From Clostridioides sp. (GTDB lineage: Bacteria; Bacillota; Clostridia; Peptostreptococcales; Peptostreptococcaceae), in the NCBI GenBank assembly GCA_031261505.1, contig JAISJN010000013.1, positions 1 to 53,746 of the forward strand: a stretch of 53,746 bases of DNA, given 5' to 3'. Below are positions 25,974 through 34,980 of the stretch, one piece after another. A program made the translations under genes and the position numbers. Each line of letters begins with the position of its first letter. Position 1 is the stretch's first letter. Under the pieces are notes generated by a model. That model made no database searches and was not told the origin of the DNA. It saw only the letters and a program-made list of their open reading frames with translations.

Positions 25974-26815
25974 TTGAATTCCTCCCTAAATAATGCATCT
26001 ATTGATTTTCCTTTTTCTTCTCTTATTTCGTCCACATTTCCTTGAAGAACTATATCTCCATAAGATATAAATACGACTTCATCACAGATATCTTCTATCT
26101 CGCTTATTAGATGTGTAGCTATCAAAAGCGTGCTTTCACCGCTGTAGTTCTTAAGTATAGTCCTGAGTATATAGCTTCTAGCCGCTGGGTCAACTCCTCC
26201 GATCGGTTCATCTAGTACGTATAGGTCTGCCTTTCTAGACATTACTAATATCAACTGAACCTTCTCTTTAGTACCCTTTGACATATTCTTTAATTTTTCT
26301 TCTGAGTCTATATTAAGATCCTTAAGCATCTTCACAGCCCTATCCAGTTTGAAATCTTCGTAGAAATCTGCGAAGAACCTCATTATATCCTTGACCTTCA
26401 TCCAGTCGTTTAGATAAGTTCTCTCTGGTAGGTATGATACTATTTTTTTTGTTCCTATTGATGGTGCCATACCAGCTATAGTTACCTCACCCTTATCCTG
26501 GTGTAGCAAGCCGTTTATTATTTTTATCATAGTGGTCTTTCCACTACCATTGGGTCCGAGTAGTCCTACTATCTTGCCTCTTGGTATCTTAATATCTATG
26601 TTTTTAAGTGCTTCTTTTTTCCCGTAGTTTTTAGTTACTTGTTTGAATTCAATAATGCTACCCATCTCGTTTTCGATATCATCACATCTATCTTTACACT
26701 CGTCTATTGGATCTATGTCACTGTGATTTACACCGTCCACCTTGTTTGAGTTGTCAAAGTTTCCATCTACTTCATTGCCCAGGTTGTTATCCTTGCCAAT
26801 ATTGATTTTTCCCAT
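25967..26815 (-). CDS. ABC transporter ATP-binding protein with N-terminal extension
   Basis: 282 residues. The ATPase domain begins at about residue 52 (MGSIIEFKQVTKNYGKKEAL) with Walker A LGPNGSGKTTMIK, signature LKNMSKGTKEKVQL, Walker B ADLYVLDEP, and the switch His in IATHLI. Residues 1-51 are an Asn/Asp-rich hydrophilic extension not usual in the family. The ATG at 26815 has GGAGGG 7 bases upstream and abuts the GntR stop, so the extension is probably translated. The LDEP...SKGTKEK pattern fits the EcsA/YtrB-like ABC-2 ATPases. Confidence 0.92.
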   Translation of the reverse strand: MGKINIGKDNNLGNEVDGNFDNSNKVDGVNHSDIDPIDECKDRCDDIENEMGSIIEFKQVTKNYGKKEALKNIDIKIPRGKIVGLLGPNGSGKTTMIKIINGLLHQDKGEVTIAGMAPSIGTKKIVSYLPERTYLNDWMKVKDIMRFFADFYEDFKLDRAVKMLKDLNIDSEEKLKNMSKGTKEKVQLILVMSRKADLYVLDEPIGGVDPAARSYILRTILKNYSGESTLLIATHLISEIEDICDEVVFISYGDIVLQGNVDEIREEKGKSIDALFREEFKC

Positions 26816-27184
26816 CTAATTTCCCTCCTTTAAATTTTCAATTATTATATCTTTTATCTCTTCGTTTTTGTATCCAAGACTTGTGAGTATCTCTTGAAGT
26901 TTTGCAATTTCTATTCTGGCAAATTCTTTTCTCATTTCCCTTATCTTCATTTCATCCTCTGTCACAAATCTGCCTCTGGTTCTTTGACTAAATACAAGAC
27001 CTTCTCTTTCTAGCTCTGCTAAAGCTCTCTGCATCGTATTAGGATTTACTTCGACTTCCTCTGCCATATTTCTAACAGAATCAAGTCTTGATCCTGGTTC
27101 TATATCGCCTGATATTATTTTTATCTTGATATATTCAACCAATTGTATATATATAGGTCTATTATTATCAAATTCCAACTTCAT
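26816..27184 (-). CDS. GntR-family regulator, YtrA subfamily
   Basis: 122 residues. MKLEFDNNRPIYIQLVEYIK opens the winged helix (about 10-78: PGSRLDSVRNMAEEVEVNPN TM..ALAELEREGLVFSQR), followed by a short helical tail of about 45 residues, the hallmark of YtrA-type GntR proteins that repress adjacent ABC genes. The ATG at 27184 is chosen because AAGGAGG lies 7 bases upstream; the in-frame GTG at 27190 sits inside that site. It is first in the operon, with a palindrome at the promoter. Confidence 0.92.
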   Translation of the reverse strand: MKLEFDNNRPIYIQLVEYIKIKIISGDIEPGSRLDSVRNMAEEVEVNPNTMQRALAELEREGLVFSQRTRGRFVTEDEMKIREMRKEFARIEIAKLQEILTSLGYKNEEIKDIIIENLKEGN

Positions 27185-27224
27185 ATCCACTCCTCCTTTT
27201 TAATCTCTCTATTCCCATGTTTCT

Positions 27225-27245
27225 ATTATACACCGAAGGGTATAA
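27225..27245 (-). promoter_or_regulatory. -10 box overlapped by a palindromic GntR/YtrA operator
   Basis: Minus-strand TATAAT lies at 27230-27225. It overlaps the inverted repeat TTATACAC-CGAA-GGGTATAA (27226-27245), 7 of 8 arm positions matching. The -35 is weak. The site suits autorepression by the first gene of the operon. Confidence 0.6.
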
Positions 27246-27419
27246 ATCACATACTAAAATAAGTTACGATACCTAAGCTAATACCGATTTTGTATCAACT
27301 CCTGTTATTGTTTTAATTGTATTATGTTATTAATACAATAATACTTTAGTTCTAGGAAACTGTCAAGTCTTTTTTGTATTTTAAAGGAGTATTTTTTTCT
27401 GCCCGTAGAAGTAAGTATG

Positions 27420-27490
27420 TTTCCTTTCAAAACAGAAAGATGCCCCCCACCATATAGGCAAAAGACATCTTAGATATTTTTCAAGTTATG
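27420..27490 (+). repeat. Degenerate repeat copy downstream of yacL
   Basis: GAAAGATGCCCCCCACCATATAGG then AAGACATCTTAGATATTTTTCAAGTTAT matches hairpin 2 and the CAAGTTAT end of the dispersed family. The rest of 27246-27419 is AT-rich and shows no ORF. Confidence 0.4.
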
Positions 27491-27501
27491 TTTAATCTTT
27501 T

Positions 27502-28596
27502 TTAATTTTTTGGTTTAGCGAATATCATTCGCCCTGCTGGTGTTTGAAGAACTGAAGTGACAAGCACCTTTATCGTCTGAGTCATGTACTTTCTACCACC
27601 GTCTACTACTATCATAGTGCCGTCATCTAGGTAGGCAATACCTTGTCCTGATTCTTTACCGTCTTTGACAACTTGTACAATCATATCTTCTCCTGGTATT
27701 ACAACTGGTTTAACTGCATTTGCTAGTTCATTTATGTTTAGAACTGGCACTCCTTGGAACTGTGCTACCTTGTTTAAATTGAAGTCGTTTGTCACTACCT
27801 TGCCGTTTAAAACCTGAGCTAACTTGAGCAGTTTTAAATCTACCTCTGAGATATCATCAAAGTCTCTCTCTGTAATTTCAACCTCGATATCCAACTCTGA
27901 CTGTATCATGTTTAATATATCCAAGCCTCTTCTACCTCTTACCCTCTTGAGATCGTCCGATGAATCAGCTATATGTCTCAACTCTGCAAGTACGAAGGCT
28001 GGTATTATAAGTTTTCCTTCTATAAATCCAGTCTTGCATATATCCGCTATCCTTCCGTCTATAATCACGCTTGTATCCAATACTTTTGGAGGGATTCCCG
28101 CCTTTGCCTTTTCTTTCTTACCTTCTTTTTCCCTATCTTTCAACGATGTAGAAATTTTAGTAAGTTTTTTTATATTGAATATATCATTCTTGCTCTTTAA
28201 AGCTATTCTCATACCTACATACCCGAGTATCAAGTACAGTAGAAGTGATATTATACTTCCTACAACTGGTATTTTATTTACAAGATCGCTCAAGAGGTAT
28301 GCGACTACAAATCCTGCTATGACACCTATCGACGCCAGCAATATGTCCACCTGTGGATATTTGGCAAGCTCCTTGTCGAGAACCTTACCTATATCGTTTG
28401 ATTTTCTAGACACCCAAGGTTGCATAAAATATCCTATGATTGCGAGTATTACACCAAATATAATAGAAGATATGAGTCCGTTTGTGTTGCTGCCAAATTT
28501 CATTGGTTCAAATATGTTTAGTAATGCTGAGTACGTTGTAAATCCTACTGCGAATCCAATTAAAGCAAATAATATCCTTACTAGTTTCTTAATCAA
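27502..28596 (-). CDS. yacL: PIN/TRAM domain membrane protein (YacL family)
   Basis: 364 residues. Four N-terminal membrane helices (about residues 5-25, 35-58, 83-105, 112-135), a PIN nuclease-like domain (about 172-290: VLDTSVIIDGRIADI, ELRHIADSSDDLKRVRGRRG, VVTNDFNLNKVA) with its acidic residues, and a C-terminal TRAM domain (about 295-355). In Firmicutes it stands between disA and ispD; its role is poorly known. The start is a TTG at 28596 with GGGGGTGA 5 bases upstream. disA is missing between it and radA. Confidence 0.92.
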   Translation of the reverse strand: MIKKLVRILFALIGFAVGFTTYSALLNIFEPMKFGSNTNGLISSIIFGVILAIIGYFMQPWVSRKSNDIGKVLDKELAKYPQVDILLASIGVIAGFVVAYLLSDLVNKIPVVGSIISLLLYLILGYVGMRIALKSKNDIFNIKKLTKISTSLKDREKEGKKEKAKAGIPPKVLDTSVIIDGRIADICKTGFIEGKLIIPAFVLAELRHIADSSDDLKRVRGRRGLDILNMIQSELDIEVEITERDFDDISEVDLKLLKLAQVLNGKVVTNDFNLNKVAQFQGVPVLNINELANAVKPVVIPGEDMIVQVVKDGKESGQGIAYLDDGTMIVVDGGRKYMTQTIKVLVTSVLQTPAGRMIFAKPKN

Positions 28597-28759
28597 AATC
28601 TCACCCCCAACTTTCTTAATTGTGTAAATCCTTTTGTTAAACTGATTTGTACGTCTTTTTATTACATTGTTTGATTATTTATGTAATACATTAGTACAAC
28701 TTCATTATAGTTAACTTCTCCATAATAAGCAAGGTAAACATTATAGAGTGGTTAACTCT

Positions 28760-28800
28760 TAGATGATAATTATCTGTGGGGGTCGTCCCCCCACTATTTA
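28760..28800. repeat. Repeat-like hairpin in the radA-yacL gap
   Basis: TTAGATGATAATTATCTG then GTGGGGG (28776-28782) TCGT CCCCCCAC (28787-28794). The opening resembles the dispersed family. The 369-bp gap 28597-28965 holds no ORF; disA would normally be here. Confidence 0.45.
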
Positions 28801-28965
28801 GTATAAGCCTTCGTTCTTAACTTAACCTTAATTATTTATTAAGATTTCATTAGAAAATTTATTTATTCATGATTTAAGGATTACCTATTTCATAATTTAA
28901 AGATTATTTCTTTTATGAGAAGTCTTTCTTTTATGACTTAAGATTTAGCTATTCATGTATAAAAT

Positions 28966-30345
28966 TTATTTCTTTGAGAACATGAAACTTATTCCCTGCC
29001 TTAAATTTGCCACTGGTATTATGTGGATTCCCTTTACATTCTTGACCGCATCGTAGTTGCTTTTTGGGATTAAAATGGTTTCAAATCCTAATTTCTTACA
29101 CTCCGCAATCCTCTTTTCGATGAAGCTAACTGATCTGATTTCACCTGTAAGTCCAACTTCTCCAGTGACTGCTACATTTTCGCTTATCGGTATGTTTTTG
29201 ACGCTTGAGGCAACTGCCATTGCTATCCCTAGGTCTATAGACGGTTCGTTTATCCTGATTCCACCTACTATGTTTATATACACGTCCTGATTTTGAATCT
29301 GTAGTCCAACTCTTTTTTCGAGTACAGCTAATATCATAGCTACTCTGTTGTAGTCGACCCCAGTCGAAGTCCTCTTCGGTATACCGAAGTTAGATGGCGC
29401 GACTAATGATTGTAGTTCTATAAGCATAGGCCTAGTTCCTTCTACTGTGGATATAATTACAGAACCCGACACATCCTTCGGTTTTTCTGAAATGAGTACC
29501 TTTGATGGATTTTCTAGTTCTACTAATCCCTTGTCCAACATCTCAAATACTCCGAGCTCGTTCGTAGATCCGAATCTGTTTTTTACAGCTCTAACCAGCC
29601 TGTACGAATTGTACCTCTCACCTTCAAAGTATATAACTGTATCGACCATATGCTCTAGAAGTTTAGGTCCTGCAAGCGATCCTTCCTTTGTAACATGTCC
29701 AACTAGGAATGTCGATATACCTAATTTTTTAGCTATTTTCATGAATTTTGCTGTGCCCTCTTTTATCTGGCTGACTGTACCCGGTGCAGAGGTCACGTCT
29801 GGATTGTACACCGTCTGGATAGAATCTACTATCATCATGTCTGGCTTTATCTTATCTAGGTACAACTCTATAATATTCAGGTTGTTTTCCGCAAATATAT
29901 ATAGATTTTCTGAGTTTATTCCAAGTCTTTCCGCTCTCATCTTGATTTGAGATTGCGATTCTTCTCCTGTTATATAGAGTACTTTCTTTCCAGACTCAGC
30001 TACATTGCTTGATACTTGGATAAGCAGGGTAGACTTTCCTATCCCAGGGTCCCCTCCTACTAGTACTAGAGATCCTTGGACGACACCTCCGCCGAGAACC
30101 CTGTCTAACTCGTTGATTCCCGTCGTAAATCTCTCTTCGGTCCTAGACTTTACATTGTTTATAGATACGGGCTTTGAATCGCTCTTATCCGCTATATTCA
30201 TAGTCAATATCTCTTTTTTTGCATTTTTATCTTCAATTACTTCTTCAAAACTGCTCCACTTTCCACAGTCAGGGCATTTACCCATCCATTTTTCAGTCTC
30301 GTATCCACAGTTTTGGCACACGAATTTGGTCTTTATCTTTGCCAT
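28966..30345 (-). CDS. radA: DNA repair protein RadA/Sms
   Basis: 459 residues. An N-terminal zinc finger (CQNCGYETEKWMGKCPDC), a RecA-like ATPase with Walker A GDPGIGKST, the RadA-specific KNRFG motif (RAVKNRFGSTNE), and a C-terminal Lon-protease-like domain (about 300-455) without the catalytic Ser-Lys pair needed for proteolysis. RadA drives branch migration in recombination. It follows clpC in the usual order, with 191 bp including a hairpin between them. Confidence 0.96.
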   Translation of the reverse strand: MAKIKTKFVCQNCGYETEKWMGKCPDCGKWSSFEEVIEDKNAKKEILTMNIADKSDSKPVSINNVKSRTEERFTTGINELDRVLGGGVVQGSLVLVGGDPGIGKSTLLIQVSSNVAESGKKVLYITGEESQSQIKMRAERLGINSENLYIFAENNLNIIELYLDKIKPDMMIVDSIQTVYNPDVTSAPGTVSQIKEGTAKFMKIAKKLGISTFLVGHVTKEGSLAGPKLLEHMVDTVIYFEGERYNSYRLVRAVKNRFGSTNELGVFEMLDKGLVELENPSKVLISEKPKDVSGSVIISTVEGTRPMLIELQSLVAPSNFGIPKRTSTGVDYNRVAMILAVLEKRVGLQIQNQDVYINIVGGIRINEPSIDLGIAMAVASSVKNIPISENVAVTGEVGLTGEIRSVSFIEKRIAECKKLGFETILIPKSNYDAVKNVKGIHIIPVANLRQGISFMFSKK

Positions 30346-30418
30346 AATACCCCAACTTTCTATATAATTATTTCCAAATTATTTATTTTTTACTCCTAAA
30401 AACTTACCCAGATATGTA

Positions 30419-30454
30419 GAAATCCAAGAAATGATGGCTCACTTCTTGGATTTC
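30419..30454. terminator. Hairpin between clpC and radA
   Basis: GAAATCCAAGAA (30419-30430) pairs exactly with TTCTTGGATTTC (30443-30454). The minus strand lacks a clear T-run right after the stem, so it may only attenuate clpC-radA read-through. Confidence 0.5.
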
Positions 30455-30536
30455 AATGTTTTTAGTCTCGAAACAGTTCACGAAATAAACTATCCCGTCG
30501 AACTAATTATATCAGTTTTTCTACCTTTATGGTATT

Positions 30537-32987
30537 TTAATATTTAAAAGCTATCTCTCCGTTTTCTGATTCGACCTTTACCTTACTTCCTTTTTTGAGT
30601 TTACCCGTCAATATATGCTCGGATAGTCTATCCTCTAATTCCTTCTGTATAGCCCTCTTGAGTGGTCTTGCACCGTACTCTAAATCTATTCCCTTCTTCG
30701 AAATTAGCTCGATTGCTCCCTCACCTATTTCAAGTTCCATATCCATGTCTTTTAACTTATCCACTACATCCTTAGTCATGAGTTTGACTATCTTAGTTAT
30801 GTCTTCCTCGCTAAGTGAGTGGAATACTACTATGTCATCTATTCTGTTTAGAAATTCTGGTCTGAACCTATCTTTAAGTTCACTTATTATATTGTCCTTC
30901 ATCTTTTCGTACTTAGTCTCAGCTTCCAACTTACTATCTATATTTGTTGAGAATCCAAGTGTCTTCTGTTTTCCTATCGTCGAAGCTCCTACATTTGAGG
31001 TCATTATTATTATAATGTTCTTGAAGTCAACTGTACGTCCCTTAGAGTCTGTGAGTCTACCGTCGTCCAGTATCTGAAGGAGGATGTTAAATACATCTGG
31101 ATGAGCTTTTTCAACCTCATCAAATAGAACCACCGAATAAGGCGCTCTCCTTACCTTTTCTGTCAACTGGCCACCCTCATCGTGTCCTATATATCCTGGG
31201 GGAGAACCTATGAGTTTGGATACTGCGTGTTTCTCCATGTACTCCGACATGTCTATCCTGATTATATGATTTTCATCACAGAATAGAACCTCTGCAAGCG
31301 CCTTGGATAACTCTGTTTTACCGACTCCAGTTGGTCCTAGGAACAAAAACGATCCTATAGGTCTGTTTGGATCCTTAAGTCCAGCTCTTGACCTTCTTAT
31401 CGCCCTAGAAATCGACTCTACCGCATTATGTTGCCCTACTACTCTTTTATGAAGTTTCTCTTCTAGATTTAAAAGCTTATCTGCTTCTTCTTCCAATATT
31501 CTATTGATTGGAACTCCAGTCCAAAGGCTTACTACATCTGCTATCACATCTTCGTCAACTATGTTGTAGCTTCTAGACCTCTTGCTCCATTTATCCCTGA
31601 TCACCTGAAGTTCCTCTCTAAGAGAATTTTGCCTATCCCTTATCTTTGCAGCTGTTTCAAAGTCCTGACACCTTATAGCCTCTTCTTTTTCCTTGTCTGT
31701 ATTCGCTATCTCAGTTTCCATTTCCTTGATTTCACTAGGAGGTGTATTTTCTTTGAGTCTAATCTTTGACGCAGCCTCGTCTATAAGGTCAATAGCCTTG
31801 TCTGGTAAATACCTGTCAGTTATATACCTAACCGATAAATCGACCGCTGCTTTTATAGCTTCATCCGTTATTTTTACCTTGTGATGTGCTTCGTATTTAT
31901 CTCTCAAACCACTTAGTATCTTGTACGCATCTTCCTTATTTGGCTCTTCTATGGTCACAGGCTGGAACCTTCTCTCAAGAGCTGCATCTTTTTCAACGTG
32001 TTTTCTATACTCGTCTATTGTGGTTGCCCCTATTACCTGTAGTTCACCCCTTGCTAAGGCTGGTTTCAATATGCTCGATGCATCTATTGAGCCCTCGCCT
32101 GTCGATCCCGCGCCTATTAGGGTGTGCATCTCATCTATGAACAAGATCACATGACCATTTTTTATTACTTCATCTATTATAGCGGTTATCCTCTCTTCGA
32201 ATTCGCCTCTGTACTTCGCCCCAGCTAGTAAGGTCCCCATATCCAAGGTGTATATCACCTTATCCTTGAGTGTATCCGGTACGTTTCCACTGACTATATT
32301 CGCCGCTAGACCTTCCACTATAGCTGTCTTTCCAACTCCTGGGTCCCCAATTAGGACGGGGTTGTTCTTAGTTCTTCTGCTAAGCGTTTGAATCACACGC
32401 TGTATCTCTGTCCCACGTCCTATCACTGGATCGACCTTGTTTTGTAAGGCTAATTCATTTAGATTACTTCCATACTTTTCTAATGTCTTGATCTGACCGC
32501 CACTGCCACTAGTGTATCCACTTCCATTTCTGTATTCATCTCCATTTTCAGCTCCGACACCCATCATCTCAAATGTTAGTTTAGCTATCTGAGCCTGGTC
32601 GAATCCATCTGTGGACATTATTCTATTTGCAATTCCCTCACCTTCTTGAATTATCGCTAGAAGGATGTGTTCTGTTCCCACATAATTTGTTCCGAACCTG
32701 TTTGTGAGCATCTCGGCTAGCTCTAGTATCTGCTTGCTCCTTGGACTAAGCGCCACCTCATCGGAAGTGTGTTTGCCTATACCTTCGATGTCTATAATAC
32801 TCTCCTCTAGCACCTCAGTTGTCATTCCAACTTGTTTTAATGCTTTAGAGGCGATTCCCTCGTTTTCGTTGATGAGACCAAAGAGTAGATGTTCACTTCC
32901 AACTACATTGTGTCCGAGTTTTTTTGCAAAATCTATTGATAGGTTGATCGCTCTTTTTGCCCTTTCTGTAAATCTACTGAAGTTCAC
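30537..32987 (-). CDS. clpC: ATP-dependent Clp protease ATPase subunit ClpC
   Basis: 816 residues. Two N-terminal Clp repeats (about 1-150), D1 ATPase with Walker [10 protein letters not shown], a middle domain with a UVR motif ([18 protein letters not shown]), D2 ATPase with Walker [10 protein letters not shown], and a C-terminal D2-small domain. ClpC unfolds proteins, including those arginine-phosphorylated by McsB, for ClpP. The start is a GTG at 32987 inside the end of mcsB (14-base overlap) with AGGGGTGAT upstream, so mcsB and clpC are translationally coupled. Confidence 0.97.
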   Translation of the reverse strand: MNFSRFTERAKRAINLSIDFAKKLGHNVVGSEHLLFGLINENEGIASKALKQVGMTTEVLEESIIDIEGIGKHTSDEVALSPRSKQILELAEMLTNRFGTNYVGTEHILLAIIQEGEGIANRIMSTDGFDQAQIAKLTFEMMGVGAENGDEYRNGSGYTSGSGGQIKTLEKYGSNLNELALQNKVDPVIGRGTEIQRVIQTLSRRTKNNPVLIGDPGVGKTAIVEGLAANIVSGNVPDTLKDKVIYTLDMGTLLAGAKYRGEFEERITAIIDEVIKNGHVILFIDEMHTLIGAGSTGEGSIDASSILKPALARGELQVIGATTIDEYRKHVEKDAALERRFQPVTIEEPNKEDAYKILSGLRDKYEAHHKVKITDEAIKAAVDLSVRYITDRYLPDKAIDLIDEAASKIRLKENTPPSEIKEMETEIANTDKEKEEAIRCQDFETAAKIRDRQNSLREELQVIRDKWSKRSRSYNIVDEDVIADVVSLWTGVPINRILEEEADKLLNLEEKLHKRVVGQHNAVESISRAIRRSRAGLKDPNRPIGSFLFLGPTGVGKTELSKALAEVLFCDENHIIRIDMSEYMEKHAVSKLIGSPPGYIGHDEGGQLTEKVRRAPYSVVLFDEVEKAHPDVFNILLQILDDGRLTDSKGRTVDFKNIIIIMTSNVGASTIGKQKTLGFSTNIDSKLEAETKYEKMKDNIISELKDRFRPEFLNRIDDIVVFHSLSEEDITKIVKLMTKDVVDKLKDMDMELEIGEGAIELISKKGIDLEYGARPLKRAIQKELEDRLSEHILTGKLKKGSKVKVESENGEIAFKY

Positions 32988-34002
32988 TGTCCATCACCCC
33001 TATCTTTAATTTTTCGAAGGTCTCTCTTATATATTTAGCCCTATTTACATCCCGGTTTGATATCTCTTCTAATTCGAACATAATCGATTGATGCGCTGGT
33101 TGAATTTCTATCATAAGCCCATCTATGTCGCTTATATTTAGATTCTGTATATACCCCATCTCTATTCCTACTTTTACACTGGATAGGTGTTTCATAGCTT
33201 CCTTCGTATCTATTACTCTAGCATTCTGTAGGATTCCTAGAGCCCTGTATACCTGATCTTCCATCTCTATTCCCTTGGTGTTTTGAATCATGGATCTTGC
33301 TTGTAATTCTTTAGACACTATCTCTTCCGATACTTGTGTGATATCCTCTATAATGCTATTTTCAGTTTTTCCTAATGTCAATTGGTTGGACAGCTGATAT
33401 ATATTTCCAAGCGCTTCTGTTCGCTCACCGTAGATTCCCCTGACTTTCATACCACTTTCGGCTGATACCTTGTGTACCTGGCTCATATACTTAAGGCTAG
33501 TCAATGCTGGCAAGTGCATCATCACAGATGCCTTCATACCAGTACCCGTATTTATAGGGCAAGTCGTCAAATATCCTAGATGAATATCGAATGCATAATT
33601 TAGCTTTTCTTCCAATATATCATCTATCCGGCTCGCCGTCTCGTAAGCGTTTTCTAAATTCAATCCGTCGCTCATGGTCTGAATCCTTATATGGTCTTCT
33701 TCGTTTATCATTATACTTACGCTTCGGTCTTTGTTTATTATCACTGCAGCGTCGTCCTTTTCTACTATGTCAGGGCTGATTAGATGATCTTCTACCAAGC
33801 TGAGTTTCATCACCTCACCCATATCCTCCATTTTGTAGAAATCGAATTCCTCCGAAAACTTATCCTCGGATTCAAAAAACGCTTCCTTAACTTTTTCTAT
33901 TAGTTCTAATGATTTAGTTCTTCCTAAAATATGTGGGAATAAATAATCATTTAAGTTTCTCGCTAGTCTAACCCTTGATTTGATAATAACATCATTACCC
34001 AT
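32974..34002 (-). CDS. mcsB: Protein-arginine kinase McsB
   Basis: 342 residues with the phosphagen-kinase catalytic domain. VIIKSRVRLARNLNDYLFP binds ATP, and CPINTGTGMKASVMMHLPAL carries the conserved Cys. McsB phosphorylates arginines on damaged proteins and marks them for ClpCP; with McsA it also controls CtsR in other Firmicutes. GGAG precedes the ATG by 8 bases. mcsA lies upstream after a 134-bp gap that contains a dispersed repeat copy. Confidence 0.96.
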   Translation of the reverse strand: MGNDVIIKSRVRLARNLNDYLFPHILGRTKSLELIEKVKEAFFESEDKFSEEFDFYKMEDMGEVMKLSLVEDHLISPDIVEKDDAAVIINKDRSVSIMINEEDHIRIQTMSDGLNLENAYETASRIDDILEEKLNYAFDIHLGYLTTCPINTGTGMKASVMMHLPALTSLKYMSQVHKVSAESGMKVRGIYGERTEALGNIYQLSNQLTLGKTENSIIEDITQVSEEIVSKELQARSMIQNTKGIEMEDQVYRALGILQNARVIDTKEAMKHLSSVKVGIEMGYIQNLNISDIDGLMIEIQPAHQSIMFELEEISNRDVNRAKYIRETFEKLKIGVMDSELQ

Positions 34003-34019
34003 CTAATCAACTCCAATCT

Positions 34020-34119
34020 ATAACTTGAGATAAATGTCACCACCTTTGCAGTAACTTGAAATAAATCTCATCTAAGTGATGGTACCTACTCCACTCAAAA
34101 CCTTGAATCGCCATTTAAC
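34020..34119 (-). repeat. Dispersed repeat copy between mcsA and mcsB (- orientation)
   Basis: On the minus strand it starts GTTAAATGGCGATTCAAGG, contains GAGTGGAGTAGG...CACTTAGATGAGATTTAT, then the hairpin 2 remnant (AAAGGTGGTGACATTTATCTC) and ends AAGTTATAGA. It sits inside the mcsA-mcsB operon. Confidence 0.65.
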
Positions 34120-34136
34120 CTCAGATACCTCTCAAG

Positions 34137-34634
34137 CTATTTTAAAATCTCGTGGGTCTCTTCTATATTTTTTATTTTATCTCTTATGACCGCAGCTTGT
34201 TCGTACCTCTCACTTATTATGGCTATATCCAAGTCCTCTTTTAACTTCTTCAACTCGCTTTGTATATTTATCTCAGCCAGAGATTCTTTTGGCACCTTCC
34301 CAATATGTTCTGTTTGACCGTGTATGCTCTTAATCATCGGATCGATTTGATCTCTAAATGTATCATAGCAACTACTGCATCCAAACAACCCCGTCTTTCT
34401 AAAATCACTGTATCCCATTCCGCAAACAGGGCATTTGAGTTGACTTTTGCTTTCCTCTTCCTCTTGCAACCCTAGTTGCGAAGCGATATTCATAACAGAG
34501 GACGGTATATCAATGCTGAAATCGGTGTATTTCTTAGCACATTCAGTACATAAATAAAGCTCCCTTTCCTGACCGTTTATCAATTCATTGTAGTAGACAA
34601 CCGCCTCTTTATTTTTGCAAATTTGACATAGCAA
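34137..34634 (-). CDS. mcsA: McsA, activator of the arginine kinase McsB
   Basis: About 165 residues. Two zinc-binding pairs (MLCQICKNKEA ... LCTECAKK, and CPVCGMGYSDF ... FGCSSC), then a helical region and a C-terminal UVR motif (AIISERYEQAAVIRDKIKNIE). I place the start at the TTG at 34634 because homologues begin MLCQ.C and GGAGGAGGGG lies 6 bases upstream; an ATG at 34652 overlaps that site. It is the first gene of the mcsA-mcsB-clpC unit; ctsR, which normally precedes it, is not present. Confidence 0.92.
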   Translation of the reverse strand: MLCQICKNKEAVVYYNELINGQERELYLCTECAKKYTDFSIDIPSSVMNIASQLGLQEEEESKSQLKCPVCGMGYSDFRKTGLFGCSSCYDTFRDQIDPMIKSIHGQTEHIGKVPKESLAEINIQSELKKLKEDLDIAIISERYEQAAVIRDKIKNIEETHEILK

Positions 34635-34743
34635 TCCAATCCCCTCCTCCATATTTATTTTAATTCTATTCGTTTTGTAATAAATCCTCTATACATTAAA
34701 AATCGAAGTCATATCTATAGATTGAAACAAATCGCAATACTAT

Positions 34744-34771
34744 TTCGATCTGGTTCGATCTAATTTCAATC
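34744..34771 (-). promoter_or_regulatory. Three direct heptamers with CtsR-like spacing before mcsA
   Basis: On the minus strand GATTGAA (34771-34765), GATCGAA (34760-34754) and GATCGAA (34750-34744) repeat with 4- and 3-base gaps. The classic CtsR box is a direct heptamer repeat GGTCAAA-3-GGTCAAA, so the geometry agrees and two bases per heptamer differ. It lies about 110 bases before the mcsA start. Confidence 0.35.
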
Positions 34772-34776
34772 TACCT

Positions 34777-34822
34777 AAATCTCCAACACTTAAGATGTTG
34801 AATCATGATTCAATATACCCTA
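34777..34822 (-). repeat. 5' half of the dispersed repeat upstream of mcsA
   Basis: The minus strand reads TTGAATCATGATTCAACATC then TTAAGTGTTGGAGATTTAGG, matching the family's opening (GATTCAACGATTTAAGTGTGGGATTTTA, see 3841). It includes a 16-bp palindrome at 34799-34814. No hairpin 2 follows. Confidence 0.45.
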
Positions 34823-34901
34823 AAATAAATATATATTCATAAATACTTCTTCTTATTATTAATATATCCATAGATAATTAATTCAAACATTTTTTAAACG
34901 C

Positions 34902-34971
34902 AAAAAGGTCTTCCACATGGCTTCGCTTATTTCGGTGATAGTTTACACCCTCGCATGTGTCCGACCTTTTT
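34902..34971. terminator. Terminator of the EF-G-like gene
   Basis: AAAAAGGTC (34902-34910) pairs with GACCTTTTT (34963-34971), and inside it CACATG (34914-34919) pairs with CATGTG (34954-34959). It lies 10 bases past the stop of the EF-G-like gene, with the A/T runs needed on either strand. Confidence 0.7.
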
Positions 34972-34980
34972 GATTATCTA

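Noticed and set aside
27824-28627. 267-codon open frame on the plus strand
   Set aside because: It is antisense to yacL, which has PIN and TRAM motifs. No ribosome binding site or recognisable protein on the plus strand.
34799-34814. 16-bp palindrome TTGAATCATGATTCAA as an operator for mcsA
   Set aside because: It coincides with the opening segment of a dispersed-repeat fragment, so it is more simply explained as part of that element.
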